25,567 bases of DNA from Anaeromyces robustus (taxonomy: Eukaryota > Neocallimastigomycota > Neocallimastigomycetes > Neocallimastigales > Neocallimastigaceae). Shown here piece by piece: positions 1 through 16,042 of this stretch. Position 1 is the first letter of the stretch. Each line of letters starts with the position of its first letter. The DNA is taken from NCBI GenBank assembly GCA_002104895.1, contig MCFG01000223.1, positions 87,501 to 113,067 on the forward strand, in the 5' to 3' direction. Position numbers and translations under genes: made by a program. The notes below the pieces were generated by a model. It worked only from the letters and a program-made list of their open reading frames with translations, was not told the origin of the DNA and did not search any database.

Positions 1-980
1 ATGTAGAAAAAAATAATTTTTTTATACTATTAATATCAATGTTTTTAGAATTAACAAAAAGTATAATGTAAAATTATTAAAAATAAAGAATTGATAAGTG
101 AATAAATATCACCAGTTATTTTATATAGTTTTTTTAATTTTTTATTAATAATAAATAATATTATTCAGTTTATTTAGATTATAATTATATAATTTCAGTT
201 TATTAAGATTTTAATAATAGAATCATCAATAAATAAAAGTTTTTTAAGTTGTAATTTAAATTATATTCAATATTTATTCTTCATTTGTGTCATAAGTAAT
301 ATAAAATCGATAAGTCGTTGATATTGTAAATAATAATATTTTTTTATAATTGTATATAAAATTATATTTATGATAAATGTTTTTATATATTTATTTATGA
401 TTTCATTATTTTATATTTAATAAATTAATTATATAAATTTTTGAATAAATAAATTAATTATGTAAATTTTTGAATTAATAAATTTCTTATTTATTATAAC
501 AGTATTCTTCAAAGTATATAATAAAGTTATATATATACAATTTTTATTAATTTAATTTTAAATTAAAATTATTATTATACTAACATGAAATACTTTTAAT
601 TCTTTTTATATATTATATTTATATTATTATATATTATTATAGGTTTAATATTTATTGGAAAAAGTAATAAAACTTTAAAAATAAAAGTTTTTATTATTAG
701 TATATCGATATATATATATATAATTATTAATTTCAATGAAATAATTTTATATTATTATATGTTATTATAGGTTTAATATTTATTGGAAAAAGTAATGAAA
801 CTTTAAAAATAAAAGTTTTTATTATTAGTATTTCAATATATATATATAATTATTAATTTCAATGAAATAATTTTAACTATTTTAATAATATTTGAAAATT
901 GAACAGCTATTATTATTATTATTATTATTCATTTAGAATAAATAGTATGATTTTTAATATTTAATTTAAAGTTTTTAAAT
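1..980. other. AT-rich intergenic region upstream of the zinc-finger gene
   Basis: No coding region can be supported here. The sequence is almost entirely A and T. It contains a short two-copy repeat of about 28 bp around 419-475 and a longer tandem duplication at 621-874 (separate entry). The last 100 bases lead into the ATG at 981 and probably contain the promoter, but no specific element can be picked out in such AT-rich DNA. Confidence 0.6.
621..874. repeat. Tandem duplication, unit about 128 bp, two copies
   Basis: Copy 1 (621-748) and copy 2 (749-874) align over their whole length. Both contain the sequence aggtttaatatttattggaa, an AAAGTAAT(A/G)AAACTTT core and the end AATTTCAATGAAATAATTTT. 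They differ at only a few bases and by a 2-bp change in a TA run. The pair lies 107 bp upstream of the zinc-finger ORF, so it may lie in or near that gene's promoter. Confidence 0.9.
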
Positions 981-7730
<6,750 letters not shown>

Positions 7731-8399
7731 CAAAAAGATAAATAATAATATAATAATATAATTATATACACGTTTTAAACAATAAAATTTAGTATTTTTT
7801 TTTTTTTTTTTTATTATTATTCTTTCTTATATTATTTCTTAATATATATATTTTTTTAACTATTTTTATATAAATTTATTTTATTGCATATTCTTATTAT
7901 TTAATTATTTTATTAGCTTGTTTTTAAATAATTATTCATTCATATATACAATTATATAATATTAAAATATCGCTTCATAATTATAAAACATTCATTCGAT
8001 ATTAATCTTTTTATAATATTTAAAATCTAATAAAAAATATTTATATTAATCATTTCTACAATATTTAAAATTTAATATATTAATCATTTTTACAATATTT
8101 AAAATTTAATATATTAATAATTTTTTACAATATTTAAAATTTAATAAAAAATATGTTAAAAAAAACATTATTTATTATGGTCCGGTCTAATAAAACTTAT
8201 TATTATTTATTATTATTATTTTTTTTTTATTTGTTTATTATTTATAAATTTTGTTATTTTTTTGATACTGATTATTTTAATATTATAATTTTTTAAATAT
8301 TTACTTTCAAAACTATTTTATTATTCATTATTTACTATTATTAATGTTAATATTAATTATTTATTAGTATTATTATTATAATAAACATATTATTCCTAT
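7731..8399. other. Intergenic region between convergent genes
   Basis: This is the shared 3' side of the zinc-finger gene (+) and the ankyrin-like gene (-). It holds a T-tract at about 7795-7812 and a diverged tandem repeat at 8015-8154. No gene is visible. No clear polyadenylation motif can be separated from the AT background. Confidence 0.6.
8015..8154. repeat. Short tandem repeat, four copies of a 34-45 bp unit
   Basis: The sequence AATATTTAAAAT(T/C)TAATA recurs at 8015, 8060, 8094 and 8129. The copies are separated by variants of TATTAATCATTTCTAC. Spacing is 45, 34 and 35 bp. Confidence 0.7.
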
Positions 8400-9215
8400 T
8401 TATTGAATTCTAGAATCATAATTCATTAATAATTTTAATACTTCATTATCTTTTTTACATAATTCTTTGTTATAATATGAATCTTTAATTTCAATTTTCC
8501 TTTTTTCAGTAAATATAATATTTCTTAATTGTTTTACTGATAAGGATTGACTATTTTTATAAATATGTAATAATTTCAATATAAAATCATTGTCAAAAAT
8601 ATAATGTTTAAATATTGTATTTATAAGGGATAATTGATTTTCCATTTTATCGTTAATTAATTCAGAGATTATTCCTGTATTAACAATATTTATATTAAAA
8701 CCTTTATTTAATATATATTTCAAATTGTCCGACTGTAGAAGATTAAAAATATTTAAATAATGGACTATATCACCAAAACAAAATTCTTTTTTAAAATTAG
8801 AACGAATGACATAAAAATTATCTATAATAAAGTTTATGTCTGCACAATTTTTTATTAATAAATTTGCTACTTTAAAATTATTGATAGATATAGAAGAAAA
8901 AAGTGGTACTTTAAAAATTCCATAATAGCTTTCTTGAGAGTAACCATTATTATAATAAATTTTTCTATCAGTATAATCATATATTGAATAATTTAAAGTT
9001 TCATATTGACATTGCTTAATAATAAAATCAATAATGTCAATAGAAGCAAAATGTTCAATAGCATATATTAATAAATCAAAATTATTATTGTTTAACTCTT
9101 TCAAAGAAATGTTAATTTCTTTAATATAATTTTTTAATTTATATAAATTATTTGAATCAATAATATCAATAATTTGTATTTTTTTTCTTTCTAATGAATT
9201 AACTTTTCTGTTCAT
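8400..9215 (-). CDS. Degenerate ankyrin-repeat-like protein, hypothetical
   Basis: A 271-codon ORF. The clearest ankyrin-like unit is residues 103-131, where VPLFSSISINNF is followed by ANLLIKNCADINF, matching the TPLxxAxxxxxxxxVxLLLxxGADIN pattern with weakened positions. Residues 46-76 and 153-176 look like more degraded units of the same helix-turn-helix kind. The first 45 residues form a helical lead-in. I associate this style (long Asn/Ile/Lys-rich units with a KQCQYETLNYS-like segment) with a large multicopy family in anaerobic gut fungi, but that is memory of the family style, not a search. Ankyrin units mediate protein-protein binding; the partner is unknown. No signal peptide or membrane segment is visible. 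The start is the first ATG after an A/T-only leader. With so few units the gene may be a decayed family member. Confidence 0.65.
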   Translation of the reverse strand: MNRKVNSLERKKIQIIDIIDSNNLYKLKNYIKEINISLKELNNNNFDLLIYAIEHFASIDIIDFIIKQCQYETLNYSIYDYTDRKIYYNNGYSQESYYGIFKVPLFSSISINNFKVANLLIKNCADINFIIDNFYVIRSNFKKEFCFGDIVHYLNIFNLLQSDNLKYILNKGFNINIVNTGIISELINDKMENQLSLINTIFKHYIFDNDFILKLLHIYKNSQSLSVKQLRNIIFTEKRKIEIKDSYYNKELCKKDNEVLKLLMNYDSRIQ

Positions 9216-10597
9216 ATTTTTTTTTCTAAAAAAAAATAAAATATATAAATAAAATATTATATATATATATATATATATAAATAAAAAACTTCTTTTAGAA
9301 TTTAGTAATTATTAGTATGAGTATTTTAAAAAAGAAAATCGTGATATATAAGAATATTTATGATAATAAATAATAAAAAATATTCTTTACTAAAAATATA
9401 TATTTGTTAATAATATTTTATATTAAGATGTCATTGTTTTTAAAAAATGAAATATAATATTTATATTTGAATAATATTGATAAATATTGATTTTTTTTTT
9501 TTTTATAAAAACAAAAATACAAATTCTAACTTTTTTTTTTTTTTAAAAAAAAAAGTCACGTTCTTAACATTTATTTCACTTTTAAAATTCAAAAAAAATT
9601 TAAAAAAAATTAAAAAAAATTACGATTTAAAGAATTTTATATTAAATATTAAAAATTTATATATAAAAAATGAGGTATAAAATTAAAATTAATAATCTTT
9701 ACCAACCAATCAATTAAAAAGTTTCCAACTTTTCATTTTTAAAAAATTTAATAAAATATAAAAACAAAATTAAAGTTTATAATTAACATATTAGTTTAAT
9801 CTATATTTTTTTACTTATGTTTAATATAAAAAGAAAACTAATAATCTTATAGTAACAGCTGTAATAATGACTATATAAAATTAAATATTTAATAATTATA
9901 TTTATTAATATTTATTATTTACTTATTAATTTACAATTATATATAAAATTATAAAAATTAAAATTTTATAACAATATTATAAAATTATGTATATATATTA
10001 AATTAAAATATATAAAAACATACATTGACTCCATTAATTATAAAAATATTTGAAAAAAATTCATTAAAAATTGTAATTAATGTAATTTTTTATATATTAA
10101 TTTTATTATTTTGAATCACTATCCATTTTAGGATAGCAATTAATAATAATAATAATGGTTGATTCTAAAATTTAGATTTCTTGTTAAATTTCAAAATTTT
10201 CAAAATTATATATATATATATATATTAAATATTTAACTTATATATAGATTAAATATTTTAATATACGCAATACTAATAATTGTTTAATTATTAATTGAAT
10301 TTGTATAATCTGAAAAAAAAAATAACAAAAATTGTAAATTTTGTTATTTTATTTATTTTTTTATTTTGTTTTTAAATTTGTTAATATGTTTTATTTAAAG
10401 TGTATTATATTTTTTGTTAATATTTTTATTTATTTATTATATTTCTTTCTATTTTTTTTATTTTGTTATTTTTATCTCTATTTATTTTATATGATTTATT
10501 ATAATTACTTTTTTAGGTATTATTATTTTAAATACATTTTTATATAGGTTACACTTAAAAAATGATTTAATTTTTTATTATTTTATTTTATTCTATT
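9216..10597. other. Gene-free AT-rich intergenic region
   Basis: No supportable gene. It holds TA microsatellites near 9258-9280 and 10208-10225, and T and A homopolymers around 9490-9555. It also has a small perfect hairpin at 10119-10136 (CTATCC, loop ATTTTA, GGATAG). The short ORFs here translate to Phe/Leu/Tyr/Lys-only strings expected from A/T DNA. Confidence 0.6.
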
Positions 10598-11077
10598 TTA
10601 ATTAAGATTATTTTTACAATAATTATGAATTCTTTGTATGTCTTCATATCTTCTTTTTAATCCTGCATTTTCTTTTCCTTTAATTAATATTTCATTAGAT
10701 CTTTTATAATTTTCATAAAAATTGCTATATAATCTATTACTTTGAATTGTTTTTTCTTCTTCTTCAATATTATTATTTGAATTGATTTTTGAAGTTTGTT
10801 CTTGATTTTTATTTTTTAAATAATTAGTTTTATTTTTAATTGTGTTAATAATATTACGAGATAATTTTTCTTTTTCTTCATTTTTGATATGAGAAGTATC
10901 TATTGAGATTATTTCATTATTATTTTTATTCATTTCTTTATTATTTTCTTTTTCTTTCAATTGTTCATAATATTCTGCTTCGATACGTTTAGTTGAAGGT
11001 TTACTTTTATATATTAAATAACCTCCGGCACCACCTAATATGCCTATTGTAATAATTTGACCAAAGTTAAATATCAT
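10598..11077 (-). CDS. Small membrane-anchored protein, hypothetical
   Basis: A 159-codon ORF. Residues 8-23 form one short hydrophobic, glycine-rich segment (ITIGILGGAGGYLIYK) followed at once by a basic patch (KSKPSTKR). The rest is hydrophilic, rich in Lys, Glu and Asn, probably helical (about 30-75) and then disordered. It ends with a charged helix-like segment (about 125-150, ending KRRYEDIQRIHNYCKNN). A short moderate transmembrane helix with basic flank near the N terminus fits a signal-anchored protein with the bulk in the cytosol, as in mitochondrial or hydrogenosomal outer-membrane proteins or the ER. The compartment is inference. I do not recognise the family. Codon variety and a structured C terminus argue that it is real. 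A spliced extension cannot be excluded. Confidence 0.6.
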   Translation of the reverse strand: MIFNFGQIITIGILGGAGGYLIYKSKPSTKRIEAEYYEQLKEKENNKEMNKNNNEIISIDTSHIKNEEKEKLSRNIINTIKNKTNYLKNKNQEQTSKINSNNNIEEEEKTIQSNRLYSNFYENYKRSNEILIKGKENAGLKRRYEDIQRIHNYCKNNLN

Positions 11078-11669
11078 TTTATATTATTTTAAAATTATAT
11101 TATATTAATTTTTTATATTATTATTATATTATTTTTAAATTATTATTATATTAACATAATGAAAAAGAATAATTTGATTTTTATTCTATTATATATATTA
11201 TTACAACAAAACAAAACAAAAAAAAAAAAAATTTTTTTCTTTAGTAATTAATATATTATATGATTATCCAATAGTTTTTCATTTCATTTTTACAAAAAAA
11301 TAATTTTTAATTTTTTTTTGTTAGTAATTTAGGGAGTGTTGCATTTCGTAATGTTGCATTTCTCAATAGGGCGTATGATAAAGATTTATTACATAAATTT
11401 AAGATATTTATATAAATAATGTTAATAAAACATAAATATATTATTTACATGTGATTAATAAAATAATTATAAATTTAGATGTTAATATAAATAAATTTAT
11501 TATTTACAAATATTAATTATTAAACTTTATTTTCTATAAACAGTCTATATAAATTTAATATTACATTTGAAATATTAGAAATGATTCATAATCCATTTTT
11601 ATTCTACTAATAAATATATTTAATGAATTATATTTATAAATTATATCATAATATTAATATTTTATTTCT

Positions 11670-11685
11670 TTTATTATTATTATTA

Positions 11686-11750
<65 letters not shown>
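11670..11750. repeat. TTA/TAA trinucleotide microsatellite
   Basis: An almost uninterrupted run of TTA/ATT triplets with one ATC interruption near 11686, followed by a run of T to about 11760. An apparent 60-codon Leu-rich reading frame across it is produced by the repeat itself. Confidence 0.9.
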
Positions 11751-11836
11751 TTTTTTTTTTTCTTTTTATTATATAAATAATATAAATAATAAAAAGAAAA
11801 AATAAATTTTGAATAAAAATAAAGATATGCAATTAA

Positions 11837-11872
11837 ATACTTAGATAATATTATAATAATATATCTAAGTAT
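11837..11872. other. Perfect 11-bp inverted repeat downstream of NSE2
   Basis: ATACTTAGATA (11837-11847) and TATCTAAGTAT (11862-11872) are exact reverse complements with a 14-nt AT loop. It lies about 107 bp past the stop codon of the - strand NSE2 gene, so it may fall in that transcript's 3' end. It could equally be the remnant of a small inverted-repeat element. Confidence 0.6.
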
Positions 11873-11978
11873 AAAATATTATTTACATTATTATTTTCTG
11901 TTTATTATACTCCTATGATAACTCTTATTAAAGTAATAATTATATCATAAAAAGAAGAGAGTTATTCAAAAAAAGTTT

Positions 11979-12913
11979 TTATTCATATTTTTCTCTTTCT
12001 TCCATTTCTTCTTCCATTTCTAAAAACCTTTTTCTTCTAATTTTTCTAGCTAATAATTTATTTGGACGTAAATCATTTAAGGAAACATAATGAATACAAC
12101 CAGCTACAGGACATTCAATACGACGCTCATTATTTTCTTTTATAATTTCTTTAATTACCGAAGAGTATGAATGTTTACAAGTTTTACTGATTAATGGATC
12201 ATTCATTATACGCTTAGTAATAGGACAAATAAATGATTCTTGTCTATTAGTAATAATAATATTATCATCATCTTCTTCTTCCAGATTATCGATATCCATC
12301 TCATCATCATATCCATATTTCTGTCGAGTATAAGCAACTAGTGAAGGCATTGTCCTTCCTTCATTTTTTACATCCCATAATGTTTCTCTAAATTCTTGAA
12401 ATTCTTTATTTGCTGCATACCTTTTATATCTCGATTGACTAAGAAATCTTTCTTGTTCCTCCTCTAATTTTTTATCATATTCTTTATTAACACTATTCAT
12501 TTCTTCATTCATATTTAATTTTTGTTTAATGTCTTTTATATAATTTAAAAATTTTGATAATTAATATAAAATTTATTAGATAATATTTAAAAATTTAAAA
12601 AAAAAATAAATTAAAATAAAACTTTATAAAAAATTAAAATACCTTCAATAACTTTTTTTTGAATATCAATTTTCTCAATATCATTAATTTTTTGAATGAA
12701 ATTCTGTTCATAGTCATCTATATTAAAACTACTTTTATTAGTAGTAGATTTTGATTTATCTTGATACAATTCAATGTATTCCAATTTATCAGCTGCTAAT
12801 TCTTTAATATAATTTAAAGATTTATTCATATCTCCTAATAATTTAAATTGTTCATTAATAATGGCTGATAATTTATTAACCATAACCATATTTTCAATTG
12901 AATTGCCTTTCAT
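11979..12913 (-). CDS. NSE2: NSE2/MMS21-type SUMO E3 ligase of the Smc5/6 complex (two exons)
   Basis: Exon 1 is 12913-12643 and exon 2 is 12532-11979. Splicing removes 110 bp and gives 274 codons plus stop, close to yeast Mms21 (267 residues) and human NSMCE2 (247 residues). The C terminus holds an SP-RING with FICPIT (C193), then C209-K-H211, and C231-x4-C236, in the family order C-x-I-T...C-x-H...C-P-x-x-x-C. The first 150 residues are predominantly helical, as expected for the segment that docks on the Smc5 coiled coil. A family-typical acidic linker precedes the RING, and a basic/acidic helical tail (KIRRKRFLEMEEEMEE) follows it. In known systems the protein promotes SUMO transfer to chromatin substrates during recombination repair, in the nucleus. 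Exon 2 alone would give a 177-residue protein from an internal ATG, lacking most of the docking region. Confidence 0.88.
12533..12642 (-). other. Spliceosomal intron of NSE2, 110 bp
   Basis: Read on the - strand, the donor is GAAG|GTATTT at 12642. The acceptor is TATAAAAG at 12534-12533, the first AG after a CTAAT branch-site candidate. The intron sits in phase 1: exon 1 supplies G and exon 2 supplies AC, making an Asp codon. The frame then runs straight into the 177-residue SP-RING frame. Without splicing, exon 1 stops within the intron after ten codons. The intron is almost pure A and T, with no strong pyrimidine tract. Confidence 0.85.
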
Positions 12914-14094
12914 TTTTTTACTTTTTTTTTATGTAAACTTAAAATATTTCATAATTTTTAATTTTTGTAAATTAAGATGAATTGTACTTATTAAACATAT
13001 CTAATTTATTTATTTTACAGTTTATAATTAAAAATTATTTATTATGAATAATTTATTTATTAAAAATTATGTTAAAATAATAGTTTCAATTTGTGATTAT
13101 TTTATTTATTATTTATCAAGTTTATTATTAATTATAAATTTATATAAAATATTTACCAACTAGAACACAGTAGTTATTTTATTATATTTTGTTAAAATAT
13201 TAGTTTTAATACGTAATTATTTTTATTAGATAAATGATATTTTATAAAATGTTTTAGAATGTGAATAAACTTTGTAAAACTTTGTAATTACAAAAAATAA
13301 ATATTTTTTGTTATTTAATAAAGAGAATCTGTTCCTTCGCAAAGAGACGTATTAATAATGTATTTTAATGGGGTGTTATTAATTTATTTTAATAATATAT
13401 TTTATTTATTTAATGTATTTAAAATTAAAATCTCTTCCAAAAAATAAATTAAAACTGATATAAAACCAATATGTAGTAACAAATTAGTATATTAATAATT
13501 ATAAAATTTATAATTGTTAAAAAATAATTTATATTTTAATTTTTATTAGATATTAAATATTTATTCTTTTATATATTAAATTAAATACTATTATTTTATA
13601 TTTAATTTATAATATATTATTTATATATGGAAATTTAATATTCTTATTTATTATTAATATTATAGTATTAAAGTATAATCAAAAATATAGTAATAATTTA
13701 TTATTAGATTGTCAATATATTATTATTCTTTATATTTTAAAATTATTATTATTATTTTTATATATTATACACTATATTAGTTTATATTCTTATATGTTAA
13801 ATATTTTAAAATATTTTTTTTTTCAATTTAATTATCCTCCATATTGAAATTATTAGATCAGAGATATTTCTGGTTGAAAAAAAAATAATTAATAAAACAT
13901 AGTTCTTACAAAATGTATTTTAAAATACTTATTGGAGTATAGACCCACGGGTTTGAAATTAAATTTTATTTATTAATTTTAATTTTTATTGATTATAGTA
14001 AGTAAAACATTATACTTTTATTATATTTTATTAATTATTTTATTAATTATTAAATTATTTTATTAACTTTTTTATTGAGTATTAAATTATTGAA
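12914..14094. other. Gene-free AT-rich region between NSE2 and the transposon cluster
   Basis: No coding region is supported. The part next to 12913 is probably the NSE2 promoter, with an A-rich leader directly before the ATG. A slightly GC-richer patch around 13325-13375 has two related half-repeats (TATTAATAATGTATTTTAAT and a similar copy). Another at about 13930-13960 (GAGTATAGACCCACGGGTTT) may be the worn end of an old insertion. Confidence 0.55.
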
Positions 14095-14520
14095 TATTAA
14101 TTAATTATTATTATAATATTCTAAATTACTTATTAACTAATTAATTAATATATATATACGAAGAAAAGAAGTATTTTTTAACAAAAATTTACACCAATTT
14201 TTATAGCTTTTCTTTTTCGGAAACTTGAAAAACAAAAGTTATAAAAAAGTTCTAGAAACTTAGTTTTTTTTAAATAATCTCATAAAAAAAGAATTTCATA
14301 GAAAAAGGATAAATTTTAATTTAATTTTCCAGTAGTTTCCGATTTTATTTCGTAATAAAATACATAAATAAAATACAGAAATTTATAATAAATAATTTGA
14401 AAATAAAAAATAATTTTTTTATAACTTTAGGGTAAGAAGTATGAATCAAACACAGAGAGTTTAGCCTTGTTATAGTGACTAACCACTAGACTTTGATTAC
14501 TTATTTACTAATTATGTTTT
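14095..14520 (-). mobile_element. Relic solo LTR related to the 530-bp LTR
   Basis: This stretch aligns, with many changes, to most of the 530-bp LTR in the same orientation. Shared blocks include TAATATT(C/T)(C/T)AAATTACTTAT, AAAAAGTTCT(A/C)GAAACTTA, GAAAAAGGATAAATT, TAAAATACAGAAAT, and the A-box/B-box region (14443-14493) with TAACCACTA. The terminal TGTAACG motif is not recognisable at either end. It looks like an old solo LTR of the same or a sister family. Confidence 0.7.
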
Positions 14521-15199
14521 TTAAGAAAAAAAGATTACAATAATTAAAAAAACAGGAATACTAAATTCAAAAATAAAAAAATAAAAAAATTGTTTTATTA
14601 TAATAATTTTTATTAATAATATCATAGATTAAAATTCTAAAATTTAATAACAAAAATCTAATAGCAATTATACCTTTCAAAATTTATAAAAATCTTGAAG
14701 TATCTATATCTATTATAATTATTTATTAAAATTATACTTATTTATTTATATTTGTTTTCTATTTATTTGCAGACTATCTAGCTAACTAAATTTTAATTAT
14801 TAATAAATTTATTTATTATTTCTAAAAATAGAAATTTTGAATTAATTATTAAAAACTAATACTAAATAATTTCAATTGAATTCATTTATTATTTATTTAT
14901 TATTCTAATATTAATAATATATTTTAAATTCAAGAACAATAAAAATTCTATAAATTAAAAATAAAAATTTAATATTTCACGAAATAAATCAATAATTTAT
15001 TTTGTTTCAAACTTTATTTAATTGATTTAAATTATTGTTTTACAATATATTTACAGAAATATTTTATGTAATTTAGTCACTATATGTAATGGCTTAAATT
15101 ACATTTAAAGAGATTACGCTGTAACGTTAAATATATATACAATCTCTCTCCTTAAAGTCGAGCTCCTGCGAGATTACAAATTTCTTAATTCAATGTTAG
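14521..15199. other. Intergenic sequence left of the chromovirus
   Basis: No gene visible. The part at 15065-15180 is GC-richer than its surroundings. It holds an imperfect hairpin (GTAATTTA / TAAATTAC, about 15069-15103), the motif TGTAACGTT at 15120-15128 that resembles the LTR tip, and a block with AATCTCTCTCC and GAGCTCCTGCGAGATTAC. It may be a fragment of another insertion. Confidence 0.5.
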
Positions 15200-15729
15200 T
15201 GTAACGTTTGCTTTACACAATAGGTTTATAAACAATAAAGTAATTTAAAATAAATATGTTTTGTTAGAAATAAGTTTTATTAATTTTTAAAGTATAAATA
15301 TTAATTATCAATTAGTTATTATAATATTTCAAATTACTTATAAACTAATTAATAAAAGCACGAATTTAAAAATATTTTATTAATGAATTTTACACCTATT
15401 TATATTTTTTTTTGAAAATAATAAAAATTTCTAAAAAGTTCTCGAAACTTAAATTTTTTTGATAAAAAAGAATCTTATGGAAAAAGGATAAATTATAAAA
15501 AATTTTTATCCGAAAATTTCTGATTTTATTCTATTAATTTCTATGATAAAATACAGAAATAAAATACAGAAATAAAATACAGAAATTAATAATAAATTTT
15601 TCTTAAAATAAAAAATTTTTTATAAATTGAGAATGAGTGTGAGTCGAACCCAAGGAGTTCAGCTCGATGGTCATAGTATTTAACCACTAAACCATGGTTA
15701 CTAATTTACTGATTATGAGTTTCGTTACA
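15200..15729 (-). mobile_element. 3' LTR of the chromovirus (530 bp)
   Basis: It begins TGTAACG and ends CGTTACA, a 7-bp perfect inverted end with the usual TG...CA tips. It differs from the right-hand copy (21781-22310) at three places: one T fewer near 15214, one T more near 15287 and one C/T change near 15309. It holds a three-copy 15-bp repeat (ATACAGAAATAAA type) at about 15549-15590. Because the element reads right to left, this copy is the 3' LTR and would supply polyadenylation. Confidence 0.92.
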
Positions 15730-15741
15730 TGGTCCTCCTCT
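15730..15741 (-). other. Candidate polypurine tract next to the 3' LTR
   Basis: On the element strand the bases just before the 3' LTR read AGAGGAGGACCA: nine purines in a row, then CCA, then TGTAACG. LTR elements start plus-strand DNA synthesis at such a tract. It stands out because the surrounding DNA is AT-rich. The CCA between tract and LTR is slightly unusual. Confidence 0.6.
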
Positions 15742-16042
15742 AGGATTCGGATACCAGACGAATCTCAACATCAGGCTAAAATAAGAAAAAATTTTTTTAT
15801 TTATAAAGTTTCAATATTTTTTTTTTTTTTTTTTTTTTTTTAGGTGTAAATTATAATATAAAAATATACATGTTTATTAATAAAATTACATTGATAAAGA
15901 ATTACATTTAGATATTGATATTGATAAGATTATTTAATATTAATAATAATAAGTATTATAAGTTGATATTGATATATAATAAGTTTGATATTAATAAAAT
16001 TAAAGTATAATAATATTAAAGATTCTTTTTCAATTTAAGTTT
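15742..16042 (-). other. 3' untranslated region of the chromovirus
   Basis: The region runs from the gag-pol stop to the polypurine tract. It contains a 25-base T run on the + strand (15817-15841, an A run in the transcript) and GATATTGAT-type repeats at about 15916-15990. No reading frame is supported. No envelope-like gene is present. Confidence 0.6.

Larger units (their letters stand above)
11078..11978. other. Intergenic region with microsatellite and hairpins
   Basis: No gene visible. It contains an 11-bp direct repeat TGTTGCATTTC at 11337-11347 and 11352-11362 in a slightly GC-richer patch, a TTA microsatellite at about 11670-11750, and an 11-bp perfect hairpin at 11837-11872. Confidence 0.6.

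Noticed and set aside
9477-9680. 67-codon + strand ORF of Phe, Lys and Asn
   Set aside because: The composition is that of A/T homopolymers, with no supporting pattern. The 10341-10547 (Phe/Tyr/Leu) and 11623-11805 (poly-Leu) frames were rejected for the same reason.
12611-12913. Stand-alone 100-residue protein
   Set aside because: Its last ten codons are intron sequence. A splice donor, a branch site and a phase-matched acceptor join it to the SP-RING exon.
15641-15694. A true tRNA gene within each LTR
   Set aside because: The A and B boxes fit, but the acceptor, anticodon and T stems do not pair. It is kept as a tRNA-like promoter block rather than a tRNA gene.
15730-15756. TGG-starting sequence directly after the left LTR as a tRNA primer site for a + strand element
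   Set aside because: Its complement resembles a tRNA 3' end, but the spacing from the T-arm is one base short. All coding sequence between the LTRs is on the - strand, where this site is the polypurine tract position.
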